Notes: generated by a model from the letters alone, not told the origin. DNA of 33,830 nt from Lamprocystis purpurea DSM 4197 (GCF_000379525.1 NZ_KB902534.1:1-33830); one strand, 5' to 3'; shown: positions 24,445-33,547, counted from the first letter of the stretch. Translations and numbers: made by a program.

Positions 24445-26061
24445 ATGCTCGACAGCACCATGATCGAACTCTCGCGCTGGCAGTTCGCCGCCACCGCGAT
24501 GTACCACTTTCTGTTTGTGCCCCTGACCCTGGGTCTCGCCTGGATCCTGGTGATCATGGAGACGGTCTACGTCATGACCGGGCGCGAGATCTACCGGGAC
24601 ATGACCAAGTTCTGGGGCAAGCTGTTCGGCATCAACTTCGCGTTGGGTGTTACCACCGGGCTGACCATGGAGTTCCAGTTCGGCACGAACTGGGCCTACT
24701 ACAGCCACTATGTCGGCGATGTCTTCGGGGCGCCGCTGGCCATCGAAGGACTGATGGCCTTCTTCCTGGAGTCGACCTTCATCGGCTTGTTCTTCCTCGG
24801 CTGGGAGCGGCTCAGCAAGCTCCAGCATCTCACGGTGACCTTCCTTACCGCGCTGGCCTCTAACCTCTCGGCGCTGTGGATCCTGATCGCCAACGGCTGG
24901 ATGCAGAACCCGGTGGGTTCCGAGTTCAGCTACGAGACCATGCGCATGGAGATGACCAGCTTCACCGAACTGCTGCTGAACCCGGTGGCACAGGTCAAGT
25001 TCGTCCATACGGTGGCGGCCGGCTATGTCACCGCCTCCATGTTCGTGCTCGGCATCAGTGCCTGGTATATGCTCAAGGGCCGCGACCTGGCCTTCGCCAA
25101 GCGGTCCTTCTCGGTCGCCGTCGGCTTCGGGCTGGCGTCCATCCTCTCGGTCATTTTGCTGGGAGACGAGTCCGGCTACGAGGTGGGTGATGTCCAGCGG
25201 GTCAAGCTCGCCGCCATTGAGGCGGAATGGGAGACCGAACCGGCACCGGCCGCCTTCACCGCGTACGGCTTCCCGAGCAACGCCGATGAAGAAACCCACG
25301 ATGCGGTCAAGATTCCCTATCTGCTGGGGCTGATCGCCACCCGGTCGCTGGACACGCAAGTCGTTGGCCTGAAGGATCTGATGCGCGAGCACGAGGTGCG
25401 TATCCGCAGCGGCATGATCGCCTATGAATATCTCCAGCGGCTGCGCAATGGCGAGGATACCCCCGGCAACCGGGCCAGCTTCGAGGACCACAAGGCGGAT
25501 CTGGGCTACGGCCTGCTGCTCAAGCGTTACACCGAGAACCCCGCCACCGCCACCGAGGAGCAGATCAAGCAGGCGGCCAAGGACTCGATCCCGGAGGTCG
25601 CGCCCGTGTTCTGGGCCTTCCGCGTGATGGTGGGGGCGGGGGTCTGGATGTTACTGCTGATCGTCCTGGGCTTCTATTTCAACGCCCGTCGGGTGATTCA
25701 GGATCGCCGCTTCCTGCTCTGGCTGTTCGTCTTGAGCATCCCGGTGCCCTGGCTCGCGGCCGAGACCGGCTGGTTCGTCGCCGAGTTCGGCCGTCAGCCC
25801 TGGGCGATCGGTGAGGTGCTGCCGACCGGTATCGCCGCCTCCAGCCTGACCGCGACCGACCTGCGGATCAGCCTGACCGGCTTCATCGTCTTCTACAGCA
25901 TCCTGTTCCTCATCGAAATGTTCTTGATGTTCAAGTTCGGGCGCATGGGACCGAGTTCCCTGCACACCGGTAAGTACCATCACGAGTGCCGCCAGGAATC
26001 GCCGGCGGCCCATGGCGGCGGCGCCACCCCGGCCACCGCACCGCACGACCAAGCGCAGTAG
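24445..26061 (+). CDS. cydA: Cytochrome bd ubiquinol oxidase subunit I
   Basis: Quinol-oxidising, haem-carrying subunit of the high-affinity bd oxidase in the inner membrane. The 538-residue protein has the N-terminal [22 protein letters not shown] with haem ligand His21, [13 protein letters not shown] with the second haem-ligand histidine, a long periplasmic Q-loop (about residues 250-390), and the conserved [13 protein letters not shown]. The long Q-loop is the E. coli type. A His- and Gly-rich hydrophilic tail ends the protein. The ATG at 24445 begins the family's usual start; the longer open frame lacks support. cydB follows after 12 bases. Confidence 0.97.
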   Translation: MLDSTMIELSRWQFAATAMYHFLFVPLTLGLAWILVIMETVYVMTGREIYRDMTKFWGKLFGINFALGVTTGLTMEFQFGTNWAYYSHYVGDVFGAPLAIEGLMAFFLESTFIGLFFLGWERLSKLQHLTVTFLTALASNLSALWILIANGWMQNPVGSEFSYETMRMEMTSFTELLLNPVAQVKFVHTVAAGYVTASMFVLGISAWYMLKGRDLAFAKRSFSVAVGFGLASILSVILLGDESGYEVGDVQRVKLAAIEAEWETEPAPAAFTAYGFPSNADEETHDAVKIPYLLGLIATRSLDTQVVGLKDLMREHEVRIRSGMIAYEYLQRLRNGEDTPGNRASFEDHKADLGYGLLLKRYTENPATATEEQIKQAAKDSIPEVAPVFWAFRVMVGAGVWMLLLIVLGFYFNARRVIQDRRFLLWLFVLSIPVPWLAAETGWFVAEFGRQPWAIGEVLPTGIAASSLTATDLRISLTGFIVFYSILFLIEMFLMFKFGRMGPSSLHTGKYHHECRQESPAAHGGGATPATAPHDQAQ

Positions 26062-26073
26062 AGGACAACTATC

Positions 26074-27216
26074 ATGATCCTTGACTACGAAACGTTGAAG
26101 TTCGTCTGGTGGATACTGGTGGGCGTACTGCTCATCGGGTTCGCCGTGACCGATGGGATGGACATGGGGGTCGGCACCTTGCTGCCCTTCCTGGGTAAGA
26201 ATGACCTGGAGCGGCGGGTCATCATCAACACCGTGGGGCCGCACTGGGACGGCAATCAGGTGTGGCTGATCACCGCCGGCGGGGCGATCTTCGCCGCCTG
26301 GCCGCTGGTCTATGCCAGCGCCTTCTCCGGGTTCTATTTCGCCATGCTGCTGGCGCTGTTCGCCTTGTTTTTCCGGCCGGTCGGCTTCGACTACCGCAGC
26401 AAGATCGAGAATCCGACCTGGCGCAGCGCCTGGGACTGGGGGCTCTTCGTGGGTGGGGCCGTGCCCGCCCTGGTGTTCGGTATCGCCTTCGGCAATTTGA
26501 TTCAGGGCGTACCTTTTCATCTGGATGAGTTCCTGCGGCCCTGGTACACCGGCAGTTTCTTTGGTCTGCTGAATCCCTTCGCCCTGCTCGCTGGGGTGAT
26601 CAGCCTGGGGATGTTGACCATGCACGGGGCGATCTGGCTGCAACTGCGCACCGAGGAGCCGATCGTCGGTCGGGCCAAGGTCTGGGCCAAGAAGACCGGG
26701 ATCCTGACGATCGCCGCTTTTGCCTTAGCCGGCGTCTGGCTCAGTCTGGGGATCGACGGTTTCCGGGTGGTCTCGATGCCGGAACTCGGCGCGACCCCGA
26801 ATCCGCTGACCAAGGAAGTCGTTCAGGAGTCCGGGGCCTGGCTCGCCAACTACCAGCAGTATCCCTGGACCCTGGTGTTTCCGCTCCTGGGATTCGCCGG
26901 ACTGGGCGGGGCCGTCCTGCTGTCGATGAAAGATCGTCCCGGTCTGGGGCTCGTGGTCAGCAGCCTGGGTTTGACCGGGGTTATCATGACCGCGGGGGCG
27001 ACCATGTTCCCCTTCATCATGCCCTCCAGTACCAACCCGAACTCCAGTCTGATCGCCTGGGACGCCGTGTCCAGTCATTTGACGCTGACGGTGATGTTCT
27101 GGGCGGCGATGATCTTCGTGCCGCTGATCCTCATGTATACCACCTGGACCTACACCAAAATGTGGCGGCGGGTGACGGTGGCCGAGATCAAAGCACAAGA
27201 CCACCTGGCCTACTGA
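26074..27216 (+). CDS. cydB: Cytochrome bd ubiquinol oxidase subunit II
   Basis: A 380-residue membrane subunit pairing with CydA. It begins MILDYETLKFVWWILVGVLL, and GFAVTDGMDMGVGTLLPFLG and GPHWDGNQVWLITAGGAIFAAWP are family hallmarks. Length and about eight to nine membrane helices are normal. A GAGGAC ribosome-binding site overlaps the short gap after cydA. bd oxidase lets the cell remove oxygen at low concentrations, which fits a microoxic or anaerobic sulfur bacterium. Confidence 0.97.
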   Translation: MILDYETLKFVWWILVGVLLIGFAVTDGMDMGVGTLLPFLGKNDLERRVIINTVGPHWDGNQVWLITAGGAIFAAWPLVYASAFSGFYFAMLLALFALFFRPVGFDYRSKIENPTWRSAWDWGLFVGGAVPALVFGIAFGNLIQGVPFHLDEFLRPWYTGSFFGLLNPFALLAGVISLGMLTMHGAIWLQLRTEEPIVGRAKVWAKKTGILTIAAFALAGVWLSLGIDGFRVVSMPELGATPNPLTKEVVQESGAWLANYQQYPWTLVFPLLGFAGLGGAVLLSMKDRPGLGLVVSSLGLTGVIMTAGATMFPFIMPSSTNPNSSLIAWDAVSSHLTLTVMFWAAMIFVPLILMYTTWTYTKMWRRVTVAEIKAQDHLAY

Positions 27217-27238
27217 AGAATCGACCGGAGAAACATCC

Positions 27239-27361
27239 ATGTGGTACTTCGCCTGGCTGCTGGGCGTCCTGTTGGCTTTGGCCTTCGGCGTCATCAATGT
27301 GATGTGGTATGAGTCCGAGCAGTGTCTCGGGCCCGCGGATGACGACCGGCCGATGGCTTAG
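27239..27361 (+). CDS. cydX: Cytochrome bd small subunit CydX
   Basis: A 40-residue protein: MWYFAWLLGVLLALAFGVIN forms a single membrane helix, followed by VMWYESE and a short charged tail. This is the standard CydX pattern; the subunit stabilises the haems of bd oxidase. GGAG lies about nine bases before the ATG, and the gene begins 22 bases after cydB. Confidence 0.93.
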   Translation: MWYFAWLLGVLLALAFGVINVMWYESEQCLGPADDDRPMA

Positions 27362-27399
27362 GCATCGTTCCGGCCGAAGGCTGGGCGCCCCGCACTGGA

Positions 27400-27528
27400 G
27401 GTTGAGGCTTACCGTGAAAGTCGCGCAGCGACCCTGTGGGAGCGGCGTCCCGCCGCGATGGGGCCGGGCACGCAGCCGCAGCGTCGAGGTCACCGCGGCA
27501 CCGCATCGCGGCGGGACGCCGCTCCCAC
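27400..27528. repeat. Dispersed inverted-repeat element, copy 2
   Basis: Arms 27436-27458 and 27506-27528 are identical to those of the copy at 21491-21584. The interior and one flank (27400-27435, starting GGTTGAGGCTTACC) match that copy when read in reverse complement. It sits 38 bases after cydX; transcripts leaving cydABX would fold here, so it could act as a 3' structure. Of the rest of the 449-base gap, 27529-27703 shows no gene. Confidence 0.85.
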
Positions 27529-27703
27529 GGGGACTTTCATCTTCCGGGGCGGTTCCTTCCATGGCCGTTAGCCGGACGAGGGCGGCCTAGACGCGGGATC
27601 GACCGGCTATAAGGCCTCGACCTCCGGTTTTCTTGCGGCTGGAGCGATGATCTGGGCGGGCAACGGTGTAGGTGATTCCCGCAACACCGGATACTACCCC
27701 GGA

Positions 27704-27731
27704 TGTAGGTGCGACTTCAGTCGCACCTACA
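27704..27731. repeat. Palindrome TGTAGGTGCGACT-TC-AGTCGCACCTACA
   Basis: Perfect 13-bp arms around TC, upstream of the CIA30 gene and without a T-tail. This is a different family from the other palindromes here. It is followed to 27810 by AT-richer sequence with TTATCG...CGATAA arms that may hold the promoter of the next gene. Confidence 0.8.
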
Positions 27732-27810
27732 CTTATCGGTAACCAAATTTTCGATAATCGCCTAAGGGTATTCTTCAACGGATTTATCATTTGCGAGCGA
27801 ACCCATCCTA

Positions 27811-28344
27811 ATGGTCACTACTGACCCCGAGCGCACGGACGCCGGACTGATCGACGACTTTCGTGGCGCGGGAAACCTCTCCCGACTCGGTACACCCTGG
27901 CGATTGATCACCGATCAGGTGATGAGCGGTGTGTCGCGGGGCCAGTTGGTCCGCGCGCCGCGTGACGGCCGGTCAGCCATCGGGCTGACCGGTGAACTGA
28001 GCCTGGAAAACAACGGCGGCTTTGTGCAGGCGAATCTGGCACTGGCACCAGCGGGCCTGTTCGACGCGAGCGCGTACAGCGGTGTGCGGATACTGGTGCA
28101 GGGCGATGATCAAACCTACGGTCTGCACCTCAAGTCAGCGGACACCGACCTTCCCTGGCAGTCGTATCGGGCGGGGTTTTCCGCGCCGCCCGCCTGGCAG
28201 GAACTGCGGTTTCCCTTCACCGCGTTCGTCCCCTACCGGGTGGCCGCGCCGCTCGCGCGGTCCCGCCTGCTGCGTCTCGGCGTCGTTGCCATCGGCCGGG
28301 TCACGCGTTTCGAACTCTGGATCGCGGAGATCGGTTTCTACTAA
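27811..28344 (+). CDS. CIA30-domain protein
   Basis: A 177-residue single-domain protein of the CIA30/NDUFAF1 family, a beta-sandwich related to carbohydrate-binding modules. The key stretches are LIDDFRG near the start, WRLITDQVMSGVSRGQL, LENNGGFVQANLAL, YSGVRILVQGDDQTYGLHLKS and FELWIAEIGFY at the end. The mitochondrial relative helps assemble complex I; bacterial members are widespread and mostly uncharacterised. No signal peptide is seen, so it is probably cytoplasmic. It stands alone, with 218 empty bases after it. Confidence 0.82.
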   Translation: MVTTDPERTDAGLIDDFRGAGNLSRLGTPWRLITDQVMSGVSRGQLVRAPRDGRSAIGLTGELSLENNGGFVQANLALAPAGLFDASAYSGVRILVQGDDQTYGLHLKSADTDLPWQSYRAGFSAPPAWQELRFPFTAFVPYRVAAPLARSRLLRLGVVAIGRVTRFELWIAEIGFY

Positions 28345-28562
28345 ACCGCGCCCAGCGCTGTATGCGATGTTTTTGGATGGGATAGGTCCCGGCAGACTTG
28401 ACGATTGTTGGAGCTGGCGCGGTTTAATCCGATCGGTTCTTGGCGCGGCTGTTGCCTGACGCCGGATCGGGGCGATTCAGGATTGCAATTTGCGTGCGTC
28501 ATTGGCACCCTCCCCACGCATCCCTGAGTTCAACCCGCAACATCAGAAAATTGAGGACTCCT

Positions 28563-29234
28563 ATGAAGCGTCGTTACCGGCTCTCGCCCGTCCTTCTGCT
28601 TGGTCTGGCCGGCAGCCTGGCCGCACAGGTCCCCGGCGTCGCCCCGCCCGCGGCTCCGGCCTCCTGGTCGGTTCCTGGGACTCAGCAGTCGGCACCCGGT
28701 CAGGTCCCCCCGACCGAACGCGTCAGGGGCCCGCTCATGCAGGCGACCCTCACGCTCAAGGAGGGGATCGACAAGCTGCGTGCCTTCCTGGGTCAGCCGG
28801 ATCTGCCGAACAAACTTCAGGTCGCCGCCTTTCTCGATCGGGAGATCGCGCCTTATTTCGATTTCGACTACATGGCAAAGTGGGCTGCCGGCCCCGGCTA
28901 CGCACAGTTGAGCGAACAGGAGCGTAAGGCCCTGGCCGGTCGCATCGAGTCCAGTTTCCTGACCGCCCTGGGCGGTCAACTGGCCGGCTATCAGGGGCAG
29001 CAGGTGCGGATGCTGCGTCCGCGTCTGAGTGCCCGCGGCGCGGTGAGCGTGAACGTCGGGATCATGCGTCCGGGCACCTATCCATCGCGGTTGGAGTTTC
29101 GCATGTACCAATCCGGTCAGGCGGGTCAGGCCTGGAAGGTCTATGACGTGATCGCCAACGGGCGTAGCGTCTCGTCTTATTACCGTGGGCAGTTTCAGCG
29201 AGGGGCCGAACAAGGTCAGGCGGCGAGTCGCTGA
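28563..29234 (+). CDS. MlaC/Ttg2D/HpnM-family periplasmic protein
   Basis: A 223-residue exported protein. The signal peptide is MKRRYRLSPVLLLGLAGSLAAQ, followed by a proline-rich linker. The mature domain (LKEGIDKLRAFLG ... FLDREIAPYFDFDYMAKWAAG ... LEFRMYQSGQAGQAWKVYDVIANGRSVSSYYRGQF) matches the family of periplasmic lipid carriers that shuttle phospholipids (MlaC) or serve hopanoid transport (HpnM). The usual mlaFEDB partners are not adjacent. TTGAGGA lies just before the ATG. The aspartic protease gene starts 16 bases after its stop, so the two may be co-transcribed. Confidence 0.8.
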   Translation: MKRRYRLSPVLLLGLAGSLAAQVPGVAPPAAPASWSVPGTQQSAPGQVPPTERVRGPLMQATLTLKEGIDKLRAFLGQPDLPNKLQVAAFLDREIAPYFDFDYMAKWAAGPGYAQLSEQERKALAGRIESSFLTALGGQLAGYQGQQVRMLRPRLSARGAVSVNVGIMRPGTYPSRLEFRMYQSGQAGQAWKVYDVIANGRSVSSYYRGQFQRGAEQGQAASR

Positions 29235-29250
29235 GTCGGCCTTCAGCCGC

Positions 29251-29793
29251 ATGAAAGACCCGATCCCGACCAGCGACGACAGCCCCTCCCGGCTGGGTCG
29301 CGCCATGCTGTTCGCGGCCTGGGTCCTGGGTCTGGCGCTCCTGGTTCTGTTCTTCAACGGCGTCATCGAGCGTCAGCGCAACCCCAATCCCGATCCGGTT
29401 GCCGGTACGACGCAGACCGGTGTGCCCCAGGTCGTGCTGCGCCGCAACCGGGCCGGTCATTACGTGGCCGGCGGACGGATCAATGGCAAGCCCGTCGTGT
29501 TCCTGGTGGATACCGGTGCCACCGACGTAGCCCTGCCGCTGTCGCTGGCCCGCCGTTTGGGTCTGGCGCTGCGCCCCGGCGGTATCAGCCAGACCGCCAA
29601 CGGGACCGTCGAGACCTGGAGTACGCGTCTGGCGACCGTCGACCTTGGGGGCCTGGTGGCCCGTAACGTGCGAGCCAGCGTGCTGCCCAACATGCATGGT
29701 GATGAGGTCCTGCTGGGGATGAGTTATCTCAAACAACTGGAACTGATCCAGCGCGGGGAGACCCTGACCCTGCGGCCTCATTCGGCTCCATGA
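29251..29793 (+). CDS. Membrane-anchored retropepsin-like aspartic protease
   Basis: A 180-residue protein of the clan AA family found in many proteobacteria (TIGR02281 type). One membrane helix (AMLFAAWVLGLALLVLFF, about residues 18-35) anchors it, leaving the protease domain in the periplasm. The active site FLVDTGATDVALP carries the catalytic Asp, the hydrophobic-hydrophobic-Gly element appears as VLLGMSYLKQLEL, and like other members it would act as a dimer. The start at 29251 lacks a strong ribosome-binding site. It overlaps the next gene by four bases. Confidence 0.83.
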   Translation: MKDPIPTSDDSPSRLGRAMLFAAWVLGLALLVLFFNGVIERQRNPNPDPVAGTTQTGVPQVVLRRNRAGHYVAGGRINGKPVVFLVDTGATDVALPLSLARRLGLALRPGGISQTANGTVETWSTRLATVDLGGLVARNVRASVLPNMHGDEVLLGMSYLKQLELIQRGETLTLRPHSAP

Positions 29794-30926
29794 CCATGGC
29801 CATCACGGACGACATCAATGCGGTCCCTGTTCCGGACTCACCCGCCCGGCCGGATCTCAGCGGAATCGTCGCGGGCTTCACCGTCGGCGCTGCGGTCGGT
29901 TCGATCCTGCCCCTGGGTAAAGGGCTGATCAACGACACCTTCGCGGTGACGACCGACAGCGGCCGCTACGTGCTCCAGCGCGTCAACCAGCGGGTCTTTC
30001 CGCGCGCCGAGCGGATCATGGCCAATCTGTCCGTACTCGCCGCTCATGCCGCGGGCACGGATGGACTGCGGGTGCCGGCCCTGATCCCCGCCGCCGACGG
30101 CCGACCCTACCTGCGCACAGCCGGCGGCGATCTCTGGCGGCTGATGGAACTGATTGCGGACGCGGTCACCCTGGAGCGGATCGGCACCGCGGCGCAGGCC
30201 GCGCAGGTCGGCCGCGCCCTGGGGCGCTTTCATCGTTTGACCCAGGATTTGGCCACGGACCGCCTGGAGTTCACGCTGCCCGGTTTTCACCAGACGCCTG
30301 ACTATATGTTCCGCCACGTGGCCCTGCGCGGGCAGGCCACCTGGGCCGCCGACGACGCTTCGGTGCGCGCCTGCACCGCCTTCATCGACACCCACGCCGC
30401 CTTGGCCTGGGTGCTGGAGGACGCCCTGGCCGCCGGCCGCATCCCCTTGCGGGTCACCCATGGCGATCCGAAGATCGACAACATCCTGTTCCACCGGGTG
30501 GACGGTCGGGCGCTGGCGCTGATCGACCTGGATACGGTCCAGCCCGGTCTGATCCAGCATGATCTTGGCGACTGTCTGCGCTCCTGCTGCAACCGCGGCG
30601 GCGAGTCCGGCCCGTCCGGTGCCACCGGCGCGGTGCGTTTCGATCTGGACATCTGCGAGCAGATCCTCGGTGCCTATTTCGCGGAGACACGCGGATTTCT
30701 CACCGCCGCCGACCTGGCGCTCTGTTACGACAGCATCCGCCTCATGCCATTCGAACTGGGCCTGCGCTTTCTCAACGATCACCTGGAACGCGACCGCTAT
30801 TTTCGAGTCGCCTATCCGGGTCAGAACCTGCGTAAGGCCACAATTCAGTTTGCGCTGGTCGCGTCCATCGAGGCTCAGGAGGCCGAAATCCGGGCGATCA
30901 TCGCTCGGGGTGTCGCGGGCGAGTGA
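29790..30926 (+). CDS. Sugar kinase, N-acetylhexosamine 1-kinase-like (APH fold)
   Basis: A 378-residue kinase of the aminoglycoside-phosphotransferase fold. GKGLINDTFAV near residues 43-53 is the nucleotide loop, VTHGDPKIDNILFH (about 222-235) holds the catalytic Asp, and ALIDLDTVQPGL holds the metal-binding Asp; DLGDCLRSCCN follows. This combination resembles NahK, which makes GlcNAc/GalNAc-1-phosphate, and related sugar-1-kinases. The exact sugar is not shown by the sequence. Its ATG overlaps the protease stop (ATGA), implying coupled translation; a second ATG two codons on is possible. Confidence 0.75.
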   Translation: MTMAITDDINAVPVPDSPARPDLSGIVAGFTVGAAVGSILPLGKGLINDTFAVTTDSGRYVLQRVNQRVFPRAERIMANLSVLAAHAAGTDGLRVPALIPAADGRPYLRTAGGDLWRLMELIADAVTLERIGTAAQAAQVGRALGRFHRLTQDLATDRLEFTLPGFHQTPDYMFRHVALRGQATWAADDASVRACTAFIDTHAALAWVLEDALAAGRIPLRVTHGDPKIDNILFHRVDGRALALIDLDTVQPGLIQHDLGDCLRSCCNRGGESGPSGATGAVRFDLDICEQILGAYFAETRGFLTAADLALCYDSIRLMPFELGLRFLNDHLERDRYFRVAYPGQNLRKATIQFALVASIEAQEAEIRAIIARGVAGE

Positions 30927-31094
30927 TCTGGGCTCCAGCGCGGCTGGTTCCCGGCGTTGCTATTGCCTGCCGAAAATGCTGTTGTTGCCGCGATTGAACG
31001 ACTATAGATAAATGTTGGTGTCGTTCGGGTATTGCTCTTCATACGAAACCCATTTGCGCTCGCCCTTGGGTCGTTCGTTAGGCAAATCTTGGGT

Positions 31095-31295
31095 TCATAA
31101 TTGAGCCTGGCCGGTGTTGTCACCCGATGCCAAATGCTCAGCCTGACGTTGCTGAACCTGACGCGCACGCAGCCGCTCTGTTTTTTTTCTCCAGAATTCC
31201 ACCTCTTGCTCGTGGGACATATTAGCGGTTTGCGCGGCAACCATCTCTGCGCCTTGGCGTTTCCATTGAATACACTTTGGTTCAGGGCGGGTCAT
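31095..31295 (-). CDS. Putative antitoxin of a PIN-type pair
   Basis: A 66-residue charged, helical protein (MSHEQEVEFWRKKTERLRARQ in the middle), with the pattern of small antitoxins that pair with PIN toxins of the MKxYxDTSVFGG type. Its start overlaps the end of the PIN gene by 14 bases, the usual toxin-then-antitoxin order for this group. After its TGA the same frame stays open for about 30 codons to a TAG at 31002-31004 (ending NDTNIYL), which may be a degraded extension. The gap 30927-31094 holds nothing else. Confidence 0.5.
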   Translation of the reverse strand: MTRPEPKCIQWKRQGAEMVAAQTANMSHEQEVEFWRKKTERLRARQVQQRQAEHLASGDNTGQAQL

Positions 31296-31737
31296 AGCTG
31301 ATTACCTCCGATGGCGAGTGAATATTGATGGTGCGATATCCGTGCAGTACATTCACGGCATTGTATTTAGGAATCTTTTGGAAATGCACAATGTGCTTGA
31401 AGTTCCAGCTCACGATAATCTCGCACTGCGCGATGGTAGCGAGCGCTACGTGCGTGGCATCATCTTTGGATTTAGGTGTGACGATGCCTGCGCTAAGGTA
31501 AGCGTCTCTTAGATCTAGAACCTCTGGACTAATTTCCGCAAGCTCAGATGAAGAAAGGAACTGCATGAAATGAGATCTTACGCATGCGGGTGCAGATTCG
31601 ATCTCTTCTTCAACCAAGGCCGAGACAGCAAGGCTAAACTTACCAACCAGGACTTCATCGAAGAACTATCGACTGTCCCGCGCGAATTCTTCGTCGAAGA
31701 CTCCTCCGAACACAGAGGTATCAGCATAAACCTTCAT
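31282..31737 (-). pseudogene. PIN-domain toxin interrupted by an in-frame stop
   Basis: From an ATG at 31737 the frame reads MKVYADTSVFGGVFDEEFAR and then DSR before a TAG at 31666-31668 (codon 24). It continues in the same frame with FFDEVLVGKFSLAVSALVEEEIE through to 31282. The whole 151-codon product has the PIN pattern: Asp6 in the first beta strand, an acidic VEEEIE helix, SKDDATHVALA with two aspartates, and SWNFKHIV. The stop most likely replaced a lysine codon (AAG to TAG). The downstream part has a TTG start at 31617 but lacks the first catalytic Asp, so activity is unlikely unless the stop is suppressed. Confidence 0.75.
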
Positions 31738-31781
31738 GGATTTTGTATGGTTGAAGCGAGCGGTAACCAATTATATTTGTT

Positions 31782-32136
31782 TTATCTTCTTTCGATACTG
31801 ACTACTAATGCTAAAAGCAGCGCAGCAACGAACATTATAAAGATTGCGGCAATAATTGCGGATAAAGAAGCGGCGACAGAGAAGCCAAAAGCTGTGAGCA
31901 CTAAGGCTTCAAGGGCAAAGGCACAAAAAAATTATCTGTGGCTCACCGCCTATGATTCCCCCGGCGAGCATTAATACGAGAATTCCATATAGCAAGTAGA
32001 TCCAACCAGTTGATGTCAGAACGCCAAGGAACTCCTTCCATCCGATCACATGGACTTGTTCATTGTGATCAACTAATGGCCCTCTAAAAAAATCAAAGCT
32101 GTCGCCTAAGCGTTTAGACAGCAAGCGGACAAACAC
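31782..32136 (-). pseudogene. Small membrane protein with a frameshift at a T7 run
   Basis: A GTG at 32136, with TAGGA upstream, opens a frame reading FVRLLSKRLGDSFDFF ... GWIYLLYGILVLMLAGGIIGGEPQIIF and ending early in LCLCP. After a run of seven Ts (seven As on the plus strand near 31925-31931), another frame continues smoothly as CAFALEALVLTAFGFSVAASL...IIAAIFIMFVAALLLALVVSIERR, to a TAA at 31782-31784. Together they make a protein of about 117 residues with three hydrophobic segments. One missing T would restore it. The cause may be decay, a sequencing error or phase variation. Family unknown. Confidence 0.6.
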
Positions 32137-32581
32137 CCAAAAATCCTACCCAGCACTCGTAGCGCAGAACTTCGCGCTGCTGATTCCGACTCCGGCAGGC
32201 GGTGTCAAGCGTCTCCCGGGACCACGTGGTCGGAACGTCAGGAACCAAGACCTAAAACAGACGCTATGAAAGTCAACACGACACGTCGAAAACAAACCTT
32301 CGTTAGTATAGACTCAAAGCGATCGTCAAACCGTGATCTGGGTCATGTCTTAGTGATCTTGCCGAGTCCGTCGCGGATCGACCGATCGCTCATCTGCGGG
32401 CCGATGATCTGGCTAGCGGTTTGTTGAGATTGCAGCGTAAAGTATTGATATTTCACGATAAAATTGCGCACTCAGAAGGCGACGAAACATCTGTGTATCC
32501 ACCTGTTATCAGTGTTAGTCCGGCAGGCTGCCAGGTCCGGTTATCGCGTTCGCTGCCGATCTAGCCGGAGTGTCCGCCAAT
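32137..32581. other. AT-richer stretch without a recognisable gene
   Basis: About 445 bases with no convincing coding frame on either strand; short frames such as the one from the ATG at 32268 (MKVNTTRRKQTFVSI...) are about 50 codons and match nothing I know. It contains a perfect 12-bp palindrome GACCACGTGGTC at 32220-32231 and a CCGGTTATCGCG near 32532 that recalls the composite repeat. It reads like debris of an acquired segment. Confidence 0.5.
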
Positions 32582-32606
32582 AAACGCAAATTTTTTGCGT
32601 TTTTTT
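32582..32606 (+). terminator. Rho-independent terminator
   Basis: AAACGCAAA-TTT-TTTGCGTTT hairpin followed by a continuous T run to 32606 on the plus strand. It lies about 80 bases before the methyltransferase start and would stop transcripts coming from the left; no intact rightward gene precedes it. Confidence 0.65.
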
Positions 32607-32687
32607 GCATCCATTTGCGGAAATCAATCCCGTTTTAGTCGATCCTGTACCAGGGTACCAACACCAGACCGCAATCGGAGGCCCCGC

Positions 32688-33431
32688 GTGCAGACCACCA
32701 CCACCCCGCCCAGGCTCCTGGCTGACCAGCAGACCGAGGCGTTTGACGTCGAGTATGTGATTCCGCAACTCTGGGCGCTGATCGAGCCCCATCTGGAGCC
32801 GCGCTTGGCGCGGCCGTCGCGCTTTCTGGATGTCGGCGGCGGCAACGGCATCTTTACCGATCGGGTGCTCGATGCCTACCCACAGGCGGAAGGGGTCATC
32901 GTGGAGCCCTCCCAGACGCTGCGCGAGCGTAATCTGCCGCGTCCGTCCAAGACGCTGGTGAGCGGTACCTTTCAGGGTGCCGCGTTCGATCCGCGGCACC
33001 GGTTCGACGTCATCTTCTTCAACTGGGTCCTGCACCATTTTGTGGCAGACACCTATCGGCAGACCCAGGCGCTGCAACTGCAGGGACTCATCGATGCACG
33101 CAACCTGCTGGCACCGGACGGGATTCTGGTGATCTTCGAGAACTATTATCCCGGCCTGCTGATCGACGATCTGCCGTCGCGCCTGATCTACACGCTGACC
33201 GCGAGCCGCTTGCTCAAGGCTTTCACCCAGCGCCTAGGCGCCAATACCGCCGGGGTCGGCGTGTGTTTTCATTCGCTGCACGCTTGGTTGAGCAAGGTCA
33301 GTCAAGCCGGGCTGACGGTGGAGGCCACCCATCCGGGGTATCGCTACGGCACCCTGTCGCCGACCAAGCGGTTGATGCTCCACATGCGCAACGCGGAGGT
33401 CGGGGCCATCATTGCCAGGGCGGATGCTTGA
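32688..33431 (+). CDS. Class I SAM-dependent methyltransferase
   Basis: A 247-residue methyltransferase. Motif I is FLDVGGGNGIFTDRVLDAYP (about residues 47-66), followed by an acidic strand end (GVIVEPS) and a post-motif FDVIFFNWVLHHF typical of small-molecule or lipid methylases. The C-terminal LSPTKRLMLHMRNAEVGAIIARA is not diagnostic. The start is a GTG at 32688 with GGAGG six bases before it; the open frame to 32595 crosses a terminator. The substrate is unknown. It is the last complete gene before the insertion sequence. Confidence 0.8.
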   Translation: MQTTTTPPRLLADQQTEAFDVEYVIPQLWALIEPHLEPRLARPSRFLDVGGGNGIFTDRVLDAYPQAEGVIVEPSQTLRERNLPRPSKTLVSGTFQGAAFDPRHRFDVIFFNWVLHHFVADTYRQTQALQLQGLIDARNLLAPDGILVIFENYYPGLLIDDLPSRLIYTLTASRLLKAFTQRLGANTAGVGVCFHSLHAWLSKVSQAGLTVEATHPGYRYGTLSPTKRLMLHMRNAEVGAIIARADA

Positions 33432-33481
33432 AAATGGGCGGGAACAGCAGTTCCAAATTTTGGCGGCGTCGCGCGACCCTT

Positions 33482-33546
33482 GGTGGATGCGGCGCGCGCG
33501 CCCGCTGTGCCGGGTCCCAGACACCGAGCGGCGCGCCTTATCCACC
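33482..33546. repeat. Imperfect hairpin repeat abutting the insertion sequence
   Basis: GGTGGATGCGGCGCGC (from 33482) and GCGCGCCTTATCCACC (to 33546) pair at 13 of 16 positions around a GC-rich loop. The insertion sequence begins at 33548, one base past the hairpin's end, so the element may have used the palindrome as its target. Confidence 0.6.
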
Positions 33547-33547
33547 C

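Noticed and set aside
31570-31974. 134-codon plus-strand frame
   Set aside because: It is antisense to the PIN gene remnant and the membrane protein, both of which look like real proteins on the minus strand.
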